Notes: generated by a model not told the origin, from the letters alone. Shown: positions 1 through 6,572, numbered from the stretch's first letter. The stretch: 16,663 nt of DNA from CBIFWW01 sp966186435 (GCA_966186435.1 CBIFWW010000072.1:1-16663), one strand, 5' to 3'. Numbers and translations: made by a program.

Positions 1-50
1 ATAAAAACAAACACACCCCAACCACGCACCAGGACGCGCACCCCACAAAC
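1..50. other. Compositionally abnormal window edge, probable sequence error
   Basis: The first 50 bases contain one T and five G, the rest being A and C; normal composition resumes at about position 51. The rmuC reading frame stays open through it, but the encoded residues do not match the conserved RmuC segment expected here, whereas the Pro-Thr-Thr at 18-26 and everything from Ala-Asn-Leu-Trp at 51-62 onward do. The likeliest explanation is poor base calling at a contig or read end. A real local divergence is less likely because the alignment needs no gaps. Confidence 0.6.
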
Positions 51-419
51 GCCAACCTGTGGCGCTATGAGCACCAAAGCCGCAATGCCCAGCTGATTGC
101 CGACCGCGCCAGCCGCCTGTACGACAAAATGCGTCTTTTTGTGGATGATATGTCGGCCATCGGCCAAAGCCTCGATAAAGCTCAAGACAACTACCGCCAG
201 GCCATGAAAAAGCTGGCCCACGGGCGCGGGAATTTACTAGTTCAGGCTGAAGGGTTCCGTAGCTTAGGGGTTGAAGTTAAGCGGGAAATTAATCCCGATC
301 TGATGGACCAGGCCCGCCAGGAGGACGAAGATAGTCTGCGGCTAGAAGGGGGCTTTGCTGAGGATGGCGCTGATGAAAGCAGCCAAAGCAGCGGTCTACA
401 GCGGGCGCAGGGTGTCTGA
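3..419 (+). CDS. rmuC: RmuC family protein, 3' end only
   Basis: C-terminal portion (about 138 codons) of RmuC, described in E. coli as a protein limiting DNA inversion/recombination at short inverted repeats. The family combines a predicted N-terminal membrane anchor, a coiled coil and a nuclease-like core; only the region after the core is present here. Recognisable segments are ANLWRYEHQSRNAQ (51-92) and DDMSAIGQSLDKAQDNYRQA soon after, nearly identical to the E. coli protein as I recall it. The last ~35 residues are acidic and Ser/Gln-rich, and differ from E. coli, as is usual for this tail. The frame is open from position 3 to the TGA at 417-419, so the gene starts outside the window. 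Residues encoded by about 3-50 are unreliable (abnormal base composition). The neighbour ubiE follows after 91 nt, as in E. coli. Confidence 0.9.
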   Translation, partial: KNKHTPTTHQDAHPTNANLWRYEHQSRNAQLIADRASRLYDKMRLFVDDMSAIGQSLDKAQDNYRQAMKKLAHGRGNLLVQAEGFRSLGVEVKREINPDLMDQARQEDEDSLRLEGGFAEDGADESSQSSGLQRAQGV

Positions 420-438
420 ACAACCGGTGCGGCCAGGC

Positions 439-463
439 GGCGCGAACGTAGGGTTATCGCGCC
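439..463. repeat. Inverted repeat in the rmuC-ubiE gap
   Basis: GGCGCGA at 439-445 and TCGCGCC at 457-463 form a perfect 7-bp stem with an 11-nt loop, 20 nt after the rmuC stop. It is GC-rich like a terminator stem, but the following bases (TGATCTGTTACACTTC) contain no run of T on the plus strand, so it is not a standard intrinsic terminator. It could be a transcript-end or processing hairpin, or the leader of the ubiE transcript. No convincing promoter was found between it and ubiE; the T-rich stretch at 487-493 is not flanked by good hexamers. Confidence 0.4.
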
Positions 464-510
464 TGATCTGTTACACTTCACGAACATTTTTTTGATAAAC
501 AGGCATTGAG

Positions 511-1266
511 ATGGTTGAGGAATCACAAGAAACAACACACTTTGGCTTCCGCACAGTTGCCAAAGCTGAGAAAGCCGATATGGTCGCTCATGTATTTCAC
601 TCCGTCGCCGCTAAGTACGACGTAATGAATGACCTGATGTCATTTGGTATTCACCGCCTGTGGAAACGTTTCACTATTGATTGCAGTGGTGTACGTCGCG
701 GTCAGCGTGTGCTGGATCTGGCCGGTGGCACCGGTGACTTAACCGCGAAATTCTCGCGTCTGGTGGGCGAAACCGGTGAAGTGGTGCTGGCGGATATCAA
801 TGACTCTATGCTGAAAATGGGCCGTGAAAAGCTGCGTAACACCGGTATCGTTGGCAATGTGAGTTATGTCCAGGCCAATGCCGAGGCGCTGCCCTTCCCG
901 GATAACACCTTTGACTGCATCACCATCTCTTTTGGCCTGCGTAACGTGACCGATAAAGACAAAGCGCTGCGCTCCATGTACCGCGTATTGAAGCCAGGTG
1001 GCCGCTTATTGGTGCTGGAGTTTTCCAAGCCACTGCTTGATCCGCTCAATAAAGCCTATGACGCTTACTCTTTTCACATTTTGCCGCGTATTGGTGAAGT
1101 GGTGGCTCAGGATTCGGAAAGTTATCGCTACCTCGCAGAATCCATTCGCATGCACCCGGATCAGGAAACCCTAAAGGGCATGATGAATGAAGCAGGCTTT
1201 GAAAATACCACTTACTTCAACCTCACCGGTGGCATTGTCGCCCTGCATCGTGGGTATAAATTCTAA
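511..1266 (+). CDS. ubiE: Bifunctional ubiquinone/menaquinone C-methyltransferase UbiE
   Basis: SAM-dependent methyltransferase that adds the ring C-methyl group in both ubiquinone synthesis (2-polyprenyl-6-methoxy-1,4-benzoquinol) and menaquinone synthesis (demethylmenaquinol to menaquinol). The 251-residue length equals E. coli UbiE and the sequence aligns end to end. Family signatures are visible: the start-proximal VAHVFHSVAAKYDVMNDLMS, the SAM-binding glycine-rich motif DLAGGTGD at residues 69-76, the acidic ADIN after the next strand, NAEALPFPDNTFD, and the conserved SFGLRNVTDK and RVLKPGG motifs. The ATG at 511 gives the family N-terminus (Met-Val-...-Ser-Gln-Glu-Thr-Thr-His-Phe-Gly-Phe); the ribosome binding site is weak (TTGAG just upstream). 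It is the first gene of the ubiE-ubiJ-ubiB cluster, with 13 nt to the preferred ubiJ start. Confidence 0.98.
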   Translation: MVEESQETTHFGFRTVAKAEKADMVAHVFHSVAAKYDVMNDLMSFGIHRLWKRFTIDCSGVRRGQRVLDLAGGTGDLTAKFSRLVGETGEVVLADINDSMLKMGREKLRNTGIVGNVSYVQANAEALPFPDNTFDCITISFGLRNVTDKDKALRSMYRVLKPGGRLLVLEFSKPLLDPLNKAYDAYSFHILPRIGEVVAQDSESYRYLAESIRMHPDQETLKGMMNEAGFENTTYFNLTGGIVALHRGYKF

Positions 1267-1279
1267 GATGGCGATGACC

Positions 1280-1885
1280 ATGCCTTTGACGCCGGTATTG
1301 ACGGCAGCCCTGGAAAAAGGCCTCAACACCTTTTTATATCGGGATGCCGCCCTTAAGCCAGCGCGCCAGCGCCTGCTGGGTAAAGTGCTGCGCCTGGATA
1401 TAAAAGAGCTGCGCACCCCGCTGGTTCTGGTTTTTAGCGAACAGCAGCTTGATGTACTGGCTGCCTGGGATGGGCTGGCGGATTGCACCGTGATCACCCA
1501 ACTCCCGGTGCTGGTGAAGGTGCGCGATCGCCAGCAGTTAACCAGCCTAATCCGCAGTGGTGAGCTGGAAGTCACCGGTGACGTTCAGGTAGTACAAAAC
1601 CTGATGGCCTTGCTCGATCTGGCGGAGTTGGACCCTACCGAGTTGCTGGCCCCGTGGATTGGCGATGTGGCAGCGGAAGGCTTACGCAAAATCGCCCATA
1701 CCGGCGGTGGTCTTATTAAACGCGCCTTTCAACGGCACACCCGCTATGTGGCGGAATCAATAACCGAAGAGTGGCGCCTGGCGCCCGGCCCCCTGGAAAC
1801 CGCCTGGTTTGCAGAGGAAACTTCGGCCCTGGAACGTGCAACGGAAACTCTTAATAAGCGGCTGGAGAAGCTGGAGGCTAAATGA
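1280..1885 (+). CDS. ubiJ: Ubiquinone biosynthesis accessory factor UbiJ (SCP2 domain)
   Basis: UbiJ (formerly YigP) is a non-catalytic factor of the soluble Ubi complex in Enterobacterales. Its N-terminal sterol-carrier-protein-2 fold binds the hydrophobic ubiquinone intermediates, and its C-terminal helical region pairs with UbiK. Visible here are the N-terminal LNTFLYRDAALKPARQRLLG and RDRQQLTSLIRSGELEV segments, the LAELDPTELLAPWIGDVAAEG stretch, and a charged helical C-terminus ending RLEKLEAK, as in E. coli. The start is uncertain: in-frame ATGs lie at 1268, 1274 and 1280. I chose 1280 because it gives 201 residues and aligns Met-Pro-Leu with the E. coli start; none has a strong ribosome binding site, so translation may be coupled to ubiE. 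A longer frame back to 1187 overlaps ubiE and lacks family support. The stop overlaps the ubiB start by 4 nt (ATGA). Confidence 0.93.
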   Translation: MPLTPVLTAALEKGLNTFLYRDAALKPARQRLLGKVLRLDIKELRTPLVLVFSEQQLDVLAAWDGLADCTVITQLPVLVKVRDRQQLTSLIRSGELEVTGDVQVVQNLMALLDLAELDPTELLAPWIGDVAAEGLRKIAHTGGGLIKRAFQRHTRYVAESITEEWRLAPGPLETAWFAEETSALERATETLNKRLEKLEAK

Positions 1886-3522
1886 CGCCAGGTGAATTAC
1901 GCCGCCTGTATTTTATTGTTCATACCTTCCTGAGTTACGGGCTTGATGAACTAATCCCCAAAATGCGCATTACGCTGCCCCTGCGGATAGGGCGGCGCAT
2001 ATTGTTCTGGATACCCAACCGCCACAAAGACAAGCTGCTAGGCGAGCGGCTGCGGCTGGCGCTACAACACCTTGGCCCGGTATGGATTAAATTTGGGCAG
2101 ATGCTCTCAACCCGCCGGGATTTATTCCCACCGTTGATTGCCGATCAGCTGGCGATGTTGCAGGACAAAGTGGCTCCTTTTGATGGGAATCGTGCAAAGC
2201 AGCAAATCGAAAAAGCCATGGGCGGTCTGCCCATTGAAGCCTGGTTTGATGATTTTAATATTGAGCCGCTTGCCTCGGCATCCATTGCTCAGGTACACAC
2301 CGCACGCCTGAAATCCAATGGCAAAGAGGTGGTGATCAAGGTTATCCGCCCGGATATCCTGCCAATCATCAAAGCGGACATGAAGCTTATCTATCGTCTG
2401 GCTCGCTGGGTTCCACGCCTGCTGCCAGATGGCCGCCGCTTGCGTCCACTGGAAGTGGTGCGGGATTACGAAAAAACTTTGTTAGATGAGCTGAACCTGG
2501 CCCGTGAGTCGGCTAACGCTATTCAACTGCGTCGTAACTTTGAAAACAGCCCGATGCTGTATATCCCCGAAGTCTATTCCGACTTCTGTAATCACGACAT
2601 GATGGTGATGGAGCGCATTTACGGCATCCCAGTATCAGACACCGCCACCTTGAACAGTATTGGTACCAATATGCAGTTGTTGGCAGAGCGCGGGGTACAA
2701 GTGTTCTTCACCCAAGTGTTCCGTGACAGCTTCTTCCACGCGGACATGCACCCCGGCAACATCTTTGTCAGCTACGAGCATCCCCACGATCCGCAATACA
2801 TCGGTATCGACTGCGGGATTGTGGGTTCATTAAATAAACAAGATAAACGCTACCTGGCGGAGAACTTCCTTGCTTTCTTCAACCGGGATTACCGCAAAGT
2901 GGCGGAGCTGCATGTGGATTCTGGCTGGGTTCCGGCTGATACCAACGTGGAAGATTTTGAATTTGCCATTCGCACGGTGTGTGAGCCTATTTTCGAAAAG
3001 CCGCTGTCGGAGATCTCCTTTGGCCACGTGCTGCTGAACCTGTTTAACACTGCCCGCCGCTTCAATATGGAAGTGCAGCCTCAGCTGGTGTTGTTACAGA
3101 AGACTCTACTATATGTGGAAGGGGTAGGGCGCCAGCTTTATCCACAGCTGGACCTGTGGAAAACGGCTAAGCCTTTCCTTGAATCCTGGCTGCGGGATCA
3201 GGTCGGTTTACCGGCCTTGTTCCGCTCATTAAAAGATAAAGCACCTTTCTGGATTGAAAAAATGCCGGAAATTCCTGAACTGGTCTACGACAGTTTGCGC
3301 CAGGGCAAATACTTGCAGCAAAGTGTTGATAAAATCGCCCAGGAAATTCGAGTCCATCACGTTAGACAGGCCCAATCCCGTTACTTATTCGGTATCGGGG
3401 CTACCCTTATCATCTGCGGTGCGCTGTTGTTGATCAATCGTCCCGAGTGGGGGTTCCAACCAGCGTGGCTAATGGGTGCAGGTCTTGTCAGCTGGATTGT
3501 TGGCTGGTGCCGCACTGGCTGA
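1882..3522 (+). CDS. ubiB: Ubiquinone biosynthesis atypical kinase/ATPase UbiB
   Basis: Membrane-associated member of the ABC1/ADCK/UbiB protein-kinase-like family needed for aerobic ubiquinone synthesis; family studies support ATPase activity rather than ordinary protein kinase activity, probably aiding extraction or delivery of lipid intermediates. The 546-residue length equals E. coli UbiB. Visible family features: the inhibitory KFGQ motif (residues 70-73), the alanine-rich nucleotide loop ASASIAQVH (131-139) that replaces the kinase glycine loop, the VIKV lysine (K153), the catalytic-loop HADMHPGN (286-293), and the metal-binding DCG (D310). Two hydrophobic segments at the C-terminus, about residues 503-540, are the expected membrane anchor. 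The start ATG overlaps the ubiJ stop, implying translational coupling. The tat operon follows after 75 nt with its own promoter. Confidence 0.97.
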   Translation: MTPGELRRLYFIVHTFLSYGLDELIPKMRITLPLRIGRRILFWIPNRHKDKLLGERLRLALQHLGPVWIKFGQMLSTRRDLFPPLIADQLAMLQDKVAPFDGNRAKQQIEKAMGGLPIEAWFDDFNIEPLASASIAQVHTARLKSNGKEVVIKVIRPDILPIIKADMKLIYRLARWVPRLLPDGRRLRPLEVVRDYEKTLLDELNLARESANAIQLRRNFENSPMLYIPEVYSDFCNHDMMVMERIYGIPVSDTATLNSIGTNMQLLAERGVQVFFTQVFRDSFFHADMHPGNIFVSYEHPHDPQYIGIDCGIVGSLNKQDKRYLAENFLAFFNRDYRKVAELHVDSGWVPADTNVEDFEFAIRTVCEPIFEKPLSEISFGHVLLNLFNTARRFNMEVQPQLVLLQKTLLYVEGVGRQLYPQLDLWKTAKPFLESWLRDQVGLPALFRSLKDKAPFWIEKMPEIPELVYDSLRQGKYLQQSVDKIAQEIRVHHVRQAQSRYLFGIGATLIICGALLLINRPEWGFQPAWLMGAGLVSWIVGWCRTG

Positions 3523-3529
3523 ATTTAAA

Positions 3530-3559
3530 TCGTCATGGAAGGAATACGTACCGTATAAT
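3530..3559 (+). promoter_or_regulatory. Predicted sigma70 promoter of tatABC
   Basis: A perfect -10 hexamer TATAAT lies at 3554-3559, with a 4/6-match -35 (TCGTCA, 3530-3535) separated by 18 bp. It sits in the short ubiB-tatA gap, 38 nt before the tatA start, which is preceded by a strong AGAGAGGA ribosome binding site. In E. coli tatA also has its own promoter downstream of ubiB. The -10 is clear; the -35 assignment is tentative. Confidence 0.65.
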
Positions 3560-3597
3560 GCTGCGGTGACGGAACCAATTATCAAGAGAGGATCATT

Positions 3598-3852
3598 ATG
3601 GGCGGTATCAGTATCTGGCAACTTCTTATTATCGTTGTCATTGTTGTTTTGTTATTCGGTACTAAGAAACTGGGTTCCCTGGGATCTGATCTAGGTGCGT
3701 CCATCAAAGGTTTCAAAAAGGCCATGAGTGACGATGCAGACAAGCAAAAACATGAGAAAACAGCACAGGACGCTGATTTCACAACCCAATCGCTCTCTGA
3801 AAAACCTAGCGACGTAAAGAAAGACGAAGCCAAGAGCAGTGACAAAGAGTAG
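3598..3852 (+). CDS. tatA: Sec-independent translocase pore-forming subunit TatA
   Basis: Small inner-membrane protein that oligomerises to let folded twin-arginine proteins cross the membrane. It has 84 residues, a few shorter than E. coli TatA. The order is: short periplasmic N-terminus, a single transmembrane helix (about residues 5-20) carrying the conserved polar Q8, the FG hinge (F20-G21), an amphipathic helix with F39 (GASIKGFKKAMSDD), and a charged, variable C-terminal tail rich in Lys, Asp and Ser. The ATG at 3598 is set by the strong AGAGAGGA ribosome binding site and the invariant Met-Gly-Gly-Ile-Ser-Ile-Trp N-terminus. It is the first gene of tatABC; tatB begins 9 nt after its stop. 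Confidence 0.97.
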   Translation: MGGISIWQLLIIVVIVVLLFGTKKLGSLGSDLGASIKGFKKAMSDDADKQKHEKTAQDADFTTQSLSEKPSDVKKDEAKSSDKE

Positions 3853-3861
3853 GTGTAATTC

Positions 3862-4458
3862 GTGTTCGATATCGGTTTTAGCGAATTAGTATTGGTGTTC
3901 GTCATCGGCCTCGTGGTTTTGGGGCCGGAACGCCTGCCTGTGGCGGTTAAAACCGTGGCAGGCTGGGTGCGCGCACTGCGTTCCCTGGCAACCACCGTAC
4001 AAAGCGAGCTGTCTAAAGAGCTCAAGCTCCAGGAATTCCAGGACAGCCTTAAGAAGGTTGAGAAAGCGAGTCTGGATAACCTGACCCCGGAACTGAAAGC
4101 CTCCATGGAAGAATTGCGTGAAGCCGCAGAATCCATGAAGCGTTCCTACACCCAAACCGAGCCAGAACCCGAGCAAGTGAGTGATGAAGCCAACACCATC
4201 CATAATCCGGTGGTGAAAAACGCTGAAGCTGATCGCGAAGGGGTAACGCCGGGGGCTGCTGATTCTCAAGCCCAGTCGCCAGCCCAAAAACCGCAGCCTG
4301 TGGTTGAAGAGACTGCAGCGGTAAAGCCTGAGGTTGAAGAGGCTGTAGTTAATACGCCGGTAGCCGAGGTGGCAGAAAAAACGTTGGAAGGTACTATCTC
4401 AGTTAAACCAGCGGAGAAGGCCCCCGTCCCATCACAACCATCAAGTGATAAATCCTGA
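3862..4458 (+). CDS. tatB: Twin-arginine translocase subunit TatB, long C-terminal tail
   Basis: Forms the substrate-receptor complex with TatC that recognises twin-arginine signal peptides. The start is GTG at 3862, giving the family N-terminus MFDIGFSELVLVFVIGLVVLGPERLP; the AGGTG just upstream overlaps the tatA stop, and E. coli tatB also starts with GTG. Domains: one transmembrane helix (about 4-20), the GPERLP hinge, an amphipathic helix (about 25-95) and an acidic, Pro/Glu/Val-rich disordered tail. The protein has 198 residues against about 171 in E. coli; the extra length is in the tail, part of which is an in-frame duplication (4295-4348). The tail is dispensable in E. coli, so the extension probably does not change core function. 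Its stop is 2 nt before tatC. Confidence 0.96.
   Translation: MFDIGFSELVLVFVIGLVVLGPERLPVAVKTVAGWVRALRSLATTVQSELSKELKLQEFQDSLKKVEKASLDNLTPELKASMEELREAAESMKRSYTQTEPEPEQVSDEANTIHNPVVKNAEADREGVTPGAADSQAQSPAQKPQPVVEETAAVKPEVEEAVVNTPVAEVAEKTLEGTISVKPAEKAPVPSQPSSDKS
4295..4348 (+). repeat. Imperfect 30-nt-period direct repeat within tatB
   Basis: The 24-nt segments 4295-4318 and 4325-4348 share AGCCTG-x-GGTTGAAGAG-x-CTG-x-AG and differ at three positions (T/A, A/G and C/T). The period is 30 nt, exactly 10 codons, so it duplicates a Pro-x-Val-Glu-Glu block in the disordered tail without disturbing the frame. It looks like a slippage or tandem duplication event. Confidence 0.75.
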
Positions 4459-4460
4459 TC

Positions 4461-5246
4461 ATGGCTGTCGAAGATACCCAACCTTTAATCAGTCACCTGA
4501 TTGAGCTACGCAAACGGTTAATGAATTGCATCATCTCCGTTTTCGTCATTTTCTTGTGCCTGGTCTATTTCGCCAATGACATCTACCAGCTGATTGCTGC
4601 ACCGCTGATGTCACAGATGCCAGCCGGGGCTAGCATGATTGCCACTGATGTGGCATCACCGTTCTTCACCCCAATCAAGCTGACCATCATGGTGTCGGTG
4701 ATTCTGTCAGCGCCGGTCATTCTGTACCAGGTTTGGGCTTTTATCGCCCCGGCGCTGTATAAACATGAACGCCGCCTGATAGTGCCGTTACTGGTTTCCA
4801 GCTCGCTGCTGTTTTATATCGGTATGGCCTTTGCCTACTTTGTGGTGTTCCCACTGGCATTTGGCTTCTTGACTAAAACCGCGCCGGCCGGGGTAGTGAT
4901 ATCCACGGATATCACTAACTATCTGGATTTCGTCATGGCATTGTTTATGGCCTTCGGCGCTTCTTTTGAAGTCCCGGTTGCCATCGTTCTGCTGTGCTGG
5001 CTGGGTATAACCACCCCGGAAGATCTAAAGAAAAAACGTCCTTACGTATTAGTGGGTGCTTTTATTATCGGCATGATGTTGACGCCGCCGGATGTGTTCT
5101 CTCAGACACTGCTGGCTATTCCGATGTACTTCCTGTTCGAGGTGGGGGTGTTCTTCTCCCGCTTCTACGTTGGTAAGCGTCGGCCGCCGGAAGAAGAAGA
5201 CGAAGCCTCCGACCCTGACACTGATGCTGCAGAACATAAAGAATAA
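4461..5246 (+). CDS. tatC: Twin-arginine translocase core subunit TatC
   Basis: Polytopic inner-membrane protein that binds the twin-arginine motif of export substrates and organises TatB and TatA. It has 261 residues (E. coli about 258) and six predicted transmembrane helices. The key positions known from E. coli work are all present with the same numbering: E15 in the N-terminal SHLIELRKRL, P48 in the first periplasmic loop, F94 and E103 around the first cytoplasmic loop (FIAPALYKHERR), the buried E170, and D211 in the TPPD loop. The C-terminal tail is acidic (Glu/Asp-rich) and variable. The ATG at 4461 lies 2 nt after the tatB stop. A strong intrinsic terminator begins 6 nt after the stop, ending the tatABC unit. 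Confidence 0.98.
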   Translation: MAVEDTQPLISHLIELRKRLMNCIISVFVIFLCLVYFANDIYQLIAAPLMSQMPAGASMIATDVASPFFTPIKLTIMVSVILSAPVILYQVWAFIAPALYKHERRLIVPLLVSSSLLFYIGMAFAYFVVFPLAFGFLTKTAPAGVVISTDITNYLDFVMALFMAFGASFEVPVAIVLLCWLGITTPEDLKKKRPYVLVGAFIIGMMLTPPDVFSQTLLAIPMYFLFEVGVFFSRFYVGKRRPPEEEDEASDPDTDAAEHKE

Positions 5247-5251
5247 TTATT

Positions 5252-5277
5252 AAAACCGCCTTCTGGCGGTTTTGTTT
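5252..5277 (+). terminator. Intrinsic terminator after tatC
   Basis: AAAACCGCC (5252-5260) pairs with GGCGGTTTT (5265-5273) around a TTCT loop; the 3' arm runs into TTTTGTTTT (5270-5278). This is a textbook Rho-independent terminator, with some symmetry from the A-run on the 5' arm. It separates tatABC from tatD, whose ribosome binding site AAGGGG lies directly downstream. Confidence 0.88.
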
Positions 5278-5288
5278 TAAGGGGCACT

Positions 5289-6071
5289 ATGTTTGATATT
5301 GGCGTAAACCTCACCAGCAGCCAGTTTGCCAAAGACAGCGCAGATGTAGTGGCGCGGGCACATCAGGCGGGCGTCTCAGGGATGCTGATTACCGGCACCA
5401 ATTTGGTCGAAAGCCAGCGGGCGGCAGAGATGGCCCAGCAGTTCAACGGCTGTTGGTCTACGGCTGGGGTTCACCCCCATGATGCCAGTAGCTGGAATGA
5501 TGACACCGCGCAGCAACTAGCCGTGCTAGCCCATAAGCCTTGGGTTCGCGCTATCGGAGAATGTGGACTCGATTTTAACCGCAACTTCTCCACCCCGGTG
5601 GAACAAGAGCAGGCCTTTAGCGCCCAGCTGGCGCTGGCGGCAGAACTCGGCATGCCGGTGTTTATGCACTGCCGCGAAGCCCACCATCGGTTTATGGCCC
5701 TGCTTACGCCGTGGCTGGATAAGCTACCGGGTGCAGTGTTGCATTGCTTTACCGGCTCCGCTGAAGAGGCTCAGGCCTGCCTGGATAAAGGGCTGTATCT
5801 GGGGATCACCGGTTGGGTTTGTGACGAGCGGCGCGGCCTGGATCTGCGGGCGCTGTTGTCAGGTATTCCGTTAAACCAGCTGATGCTGGAAACCGATGCA
5901 CCTTATCTGTTGGCGCGGGATATGAAGCCCAAACCTGCATCAAGGCGTAATGAACCCGCTTATCTGCCCCATATTGCTGAGCGGGTGGCTCACTGGCGGG
6001 GTGAATCGCTGGAGAAACTGATTGCCGCAACGGATAACAATGTGCGGCAGGTATTCGGCGTGGATTTCTAA
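5289..6071 (+). CDS. tatD: TatD family metal-dependent DNase
   Basis: TatD is a cytoplasmic metal-dependent hydrolase of the amidohydrolase-like TIM-barrel superfamily with reported 3'-to-5' DNase activity, linked to DNA repair; despite the name it is not required for Tat export. The 260-residue length equals E. coli TatD. Visible are GVHPHD (60-65), the metal ligand E91 in GECGLDF, H127 in MHCREAH, H152 in LHCFTG, and D203 in ETDAPYL. The N-terminal HxH pair typical of many TatD-family enzymes is replaced by FDIGVNLTSSQF, as in E. coli TatD. The start ATG at 5289 follows AAGGGG. It lies behind the tatC terminator, so it is expressed either by readthrough or from an unrecognised promoter. Its stop is 12 nt from that of convergent rfaH. 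Confidence 0.96.
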   Translation: MFDIGVNLTSSQFAKDSADVVARAHQAGVSGMLITGTNLVESQRAAEMAQQFNGCWSTAGVHPHDASSWNDDTAQQLAVLAHKPWVRAIGECGLDFNRNFSTPVEQEQAFSAQLALAAELGMPVFMHCREAHHRFMALLTPWLDKLPGAVLHCFTGSAEEAQACLDKGLYLGITGWVCDERRGLDLRALLSGIPLNQLMLETDAPYLLARDMKPKPASRRNEPAYLPHIAERVAHWRGESLEKLIAATDNNVRQVFGVDF

Positions 6072-6085
6072 CCTGGGGGCAGGTT
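6070..6085. repeat. Short inverted repeat spanning the convergent tatD/rfaH ends
   Basis: AACCTG (6070-6075) and CAGGTT (6080-6085) form a 6-bp stem with a GGGG loop, overlapping both the tatD stop (6069-6071) and the rfaH stop (6084-6086). Neither strand continues into a T-run, so a bidirectional terminator role is possible but weakly supported. No other terminator was seen between these genes. Confidence 0.4.
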
Positions 6086-6572
6086 AAACCTTCTTGAAAG
6101 TGGTATTGCGGATACTTTGCATCACTTGTTTATTAAGGATATTCAGCAACAGCATAGAGCGGGCTTCGCCGTCCGGCTCAAAAAAAATAGCCTCCAGCCC
6201 GGTAAATGCCCCATCGGTGATAACCACGCTATCGCCCGGGTAAGGTGTTTGCGGATCGGTAACCCCTTCAGGCTGGAAATGGGTCAAATGGCCAATCACG
6301 GCTTCCGGTACGGTGGCAGGCTGGGTGCCAAAGCGCACAAAATGGCTGACCCCACGGGTAGCGCTGATGGTGGTGGTATGAATATCCTCAGGATCAAAAT
6401 GCACAAACAGGTAATTGGGGAACAACGGCTCCGAGACAGTGGTCCTCTTCCCACGCACCATTTTTTCGAGGGTGATCATCGGGGTAAGGCAGTCAACATC
6501 TTGGCGTTCAAGATGTTCTTTAGCACGCAGAATTTGCCCACGCTTACAGTAAATTAGATACCAAGATTGCAT
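6084..6572 (-). CDS. rfaH: Transcription antitermination factor RfaH
   Basis: NusG paralogue that is recruited to RNA polymerase paused at ops elements and boosts expression of long surface operons (LPS core, capsule, pili, secreted toxins) by suppressing pausing and Rho action and by attracting ribosomes. The 162-residue length equals E. coli RfaH. The N-terminal NGN domain spans about 1-100 and carries DNA-contact positions K10, R11, R16, H20, T72 and R73 and the polymerase-binding HTTT (65-68). The C-terminal domain (about 113-162) is the part that refolds from a helical hairpin to a beta-barrel; the E48 and R138 residues that lock the domains in E. coli are both present. Position 70 is Ser where I recall Asn in E. 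coli. The gene has an AAGAG ribosome binding site and diverges from ubiD. I noticed no ops element inside this window. Confidence 0.97.
   Translation of the reverse strand: MQSWYLIYCKRGQILRAKEHLERQDVDCLTPMITLEKMVRGKRTTVSEPLFPNYLFVHFDPEDIHTTTISATRGVSHFVRFGTQPATVPEAVIGHLTHFQPEGVTDPQTPYPGDSVVITDGAFTGLEAIFFEPDGEARSMLLLNILNKQVMQSIRNTTFKKV

Noticed and set aside
1187..1279. Longer N-terminus for UbiJ starting inside ubiE
   Set aside because: It would overlap 80 bases of conserved ubiE and add residues without counterpart in the family; 201 residues from 1280 match E. coli.
3476..3694. Small 72-codon plus-strand frame bridging ubiB and tatA
   Set aside because: It covers the promoter and overlaps two well-supported genes in another frame, with no family resemblance; its hydrophobic look comes from the TatA/UbiB membrane segments.
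3582..4136. 184-codon minus-strand open frame opposite tatA and the start of tatB
   Set aside because: Ser/Leu-rich reverse of conserved TatA/TatB coding sequence with no ribosome binding site or promoter; not credible as a gene.
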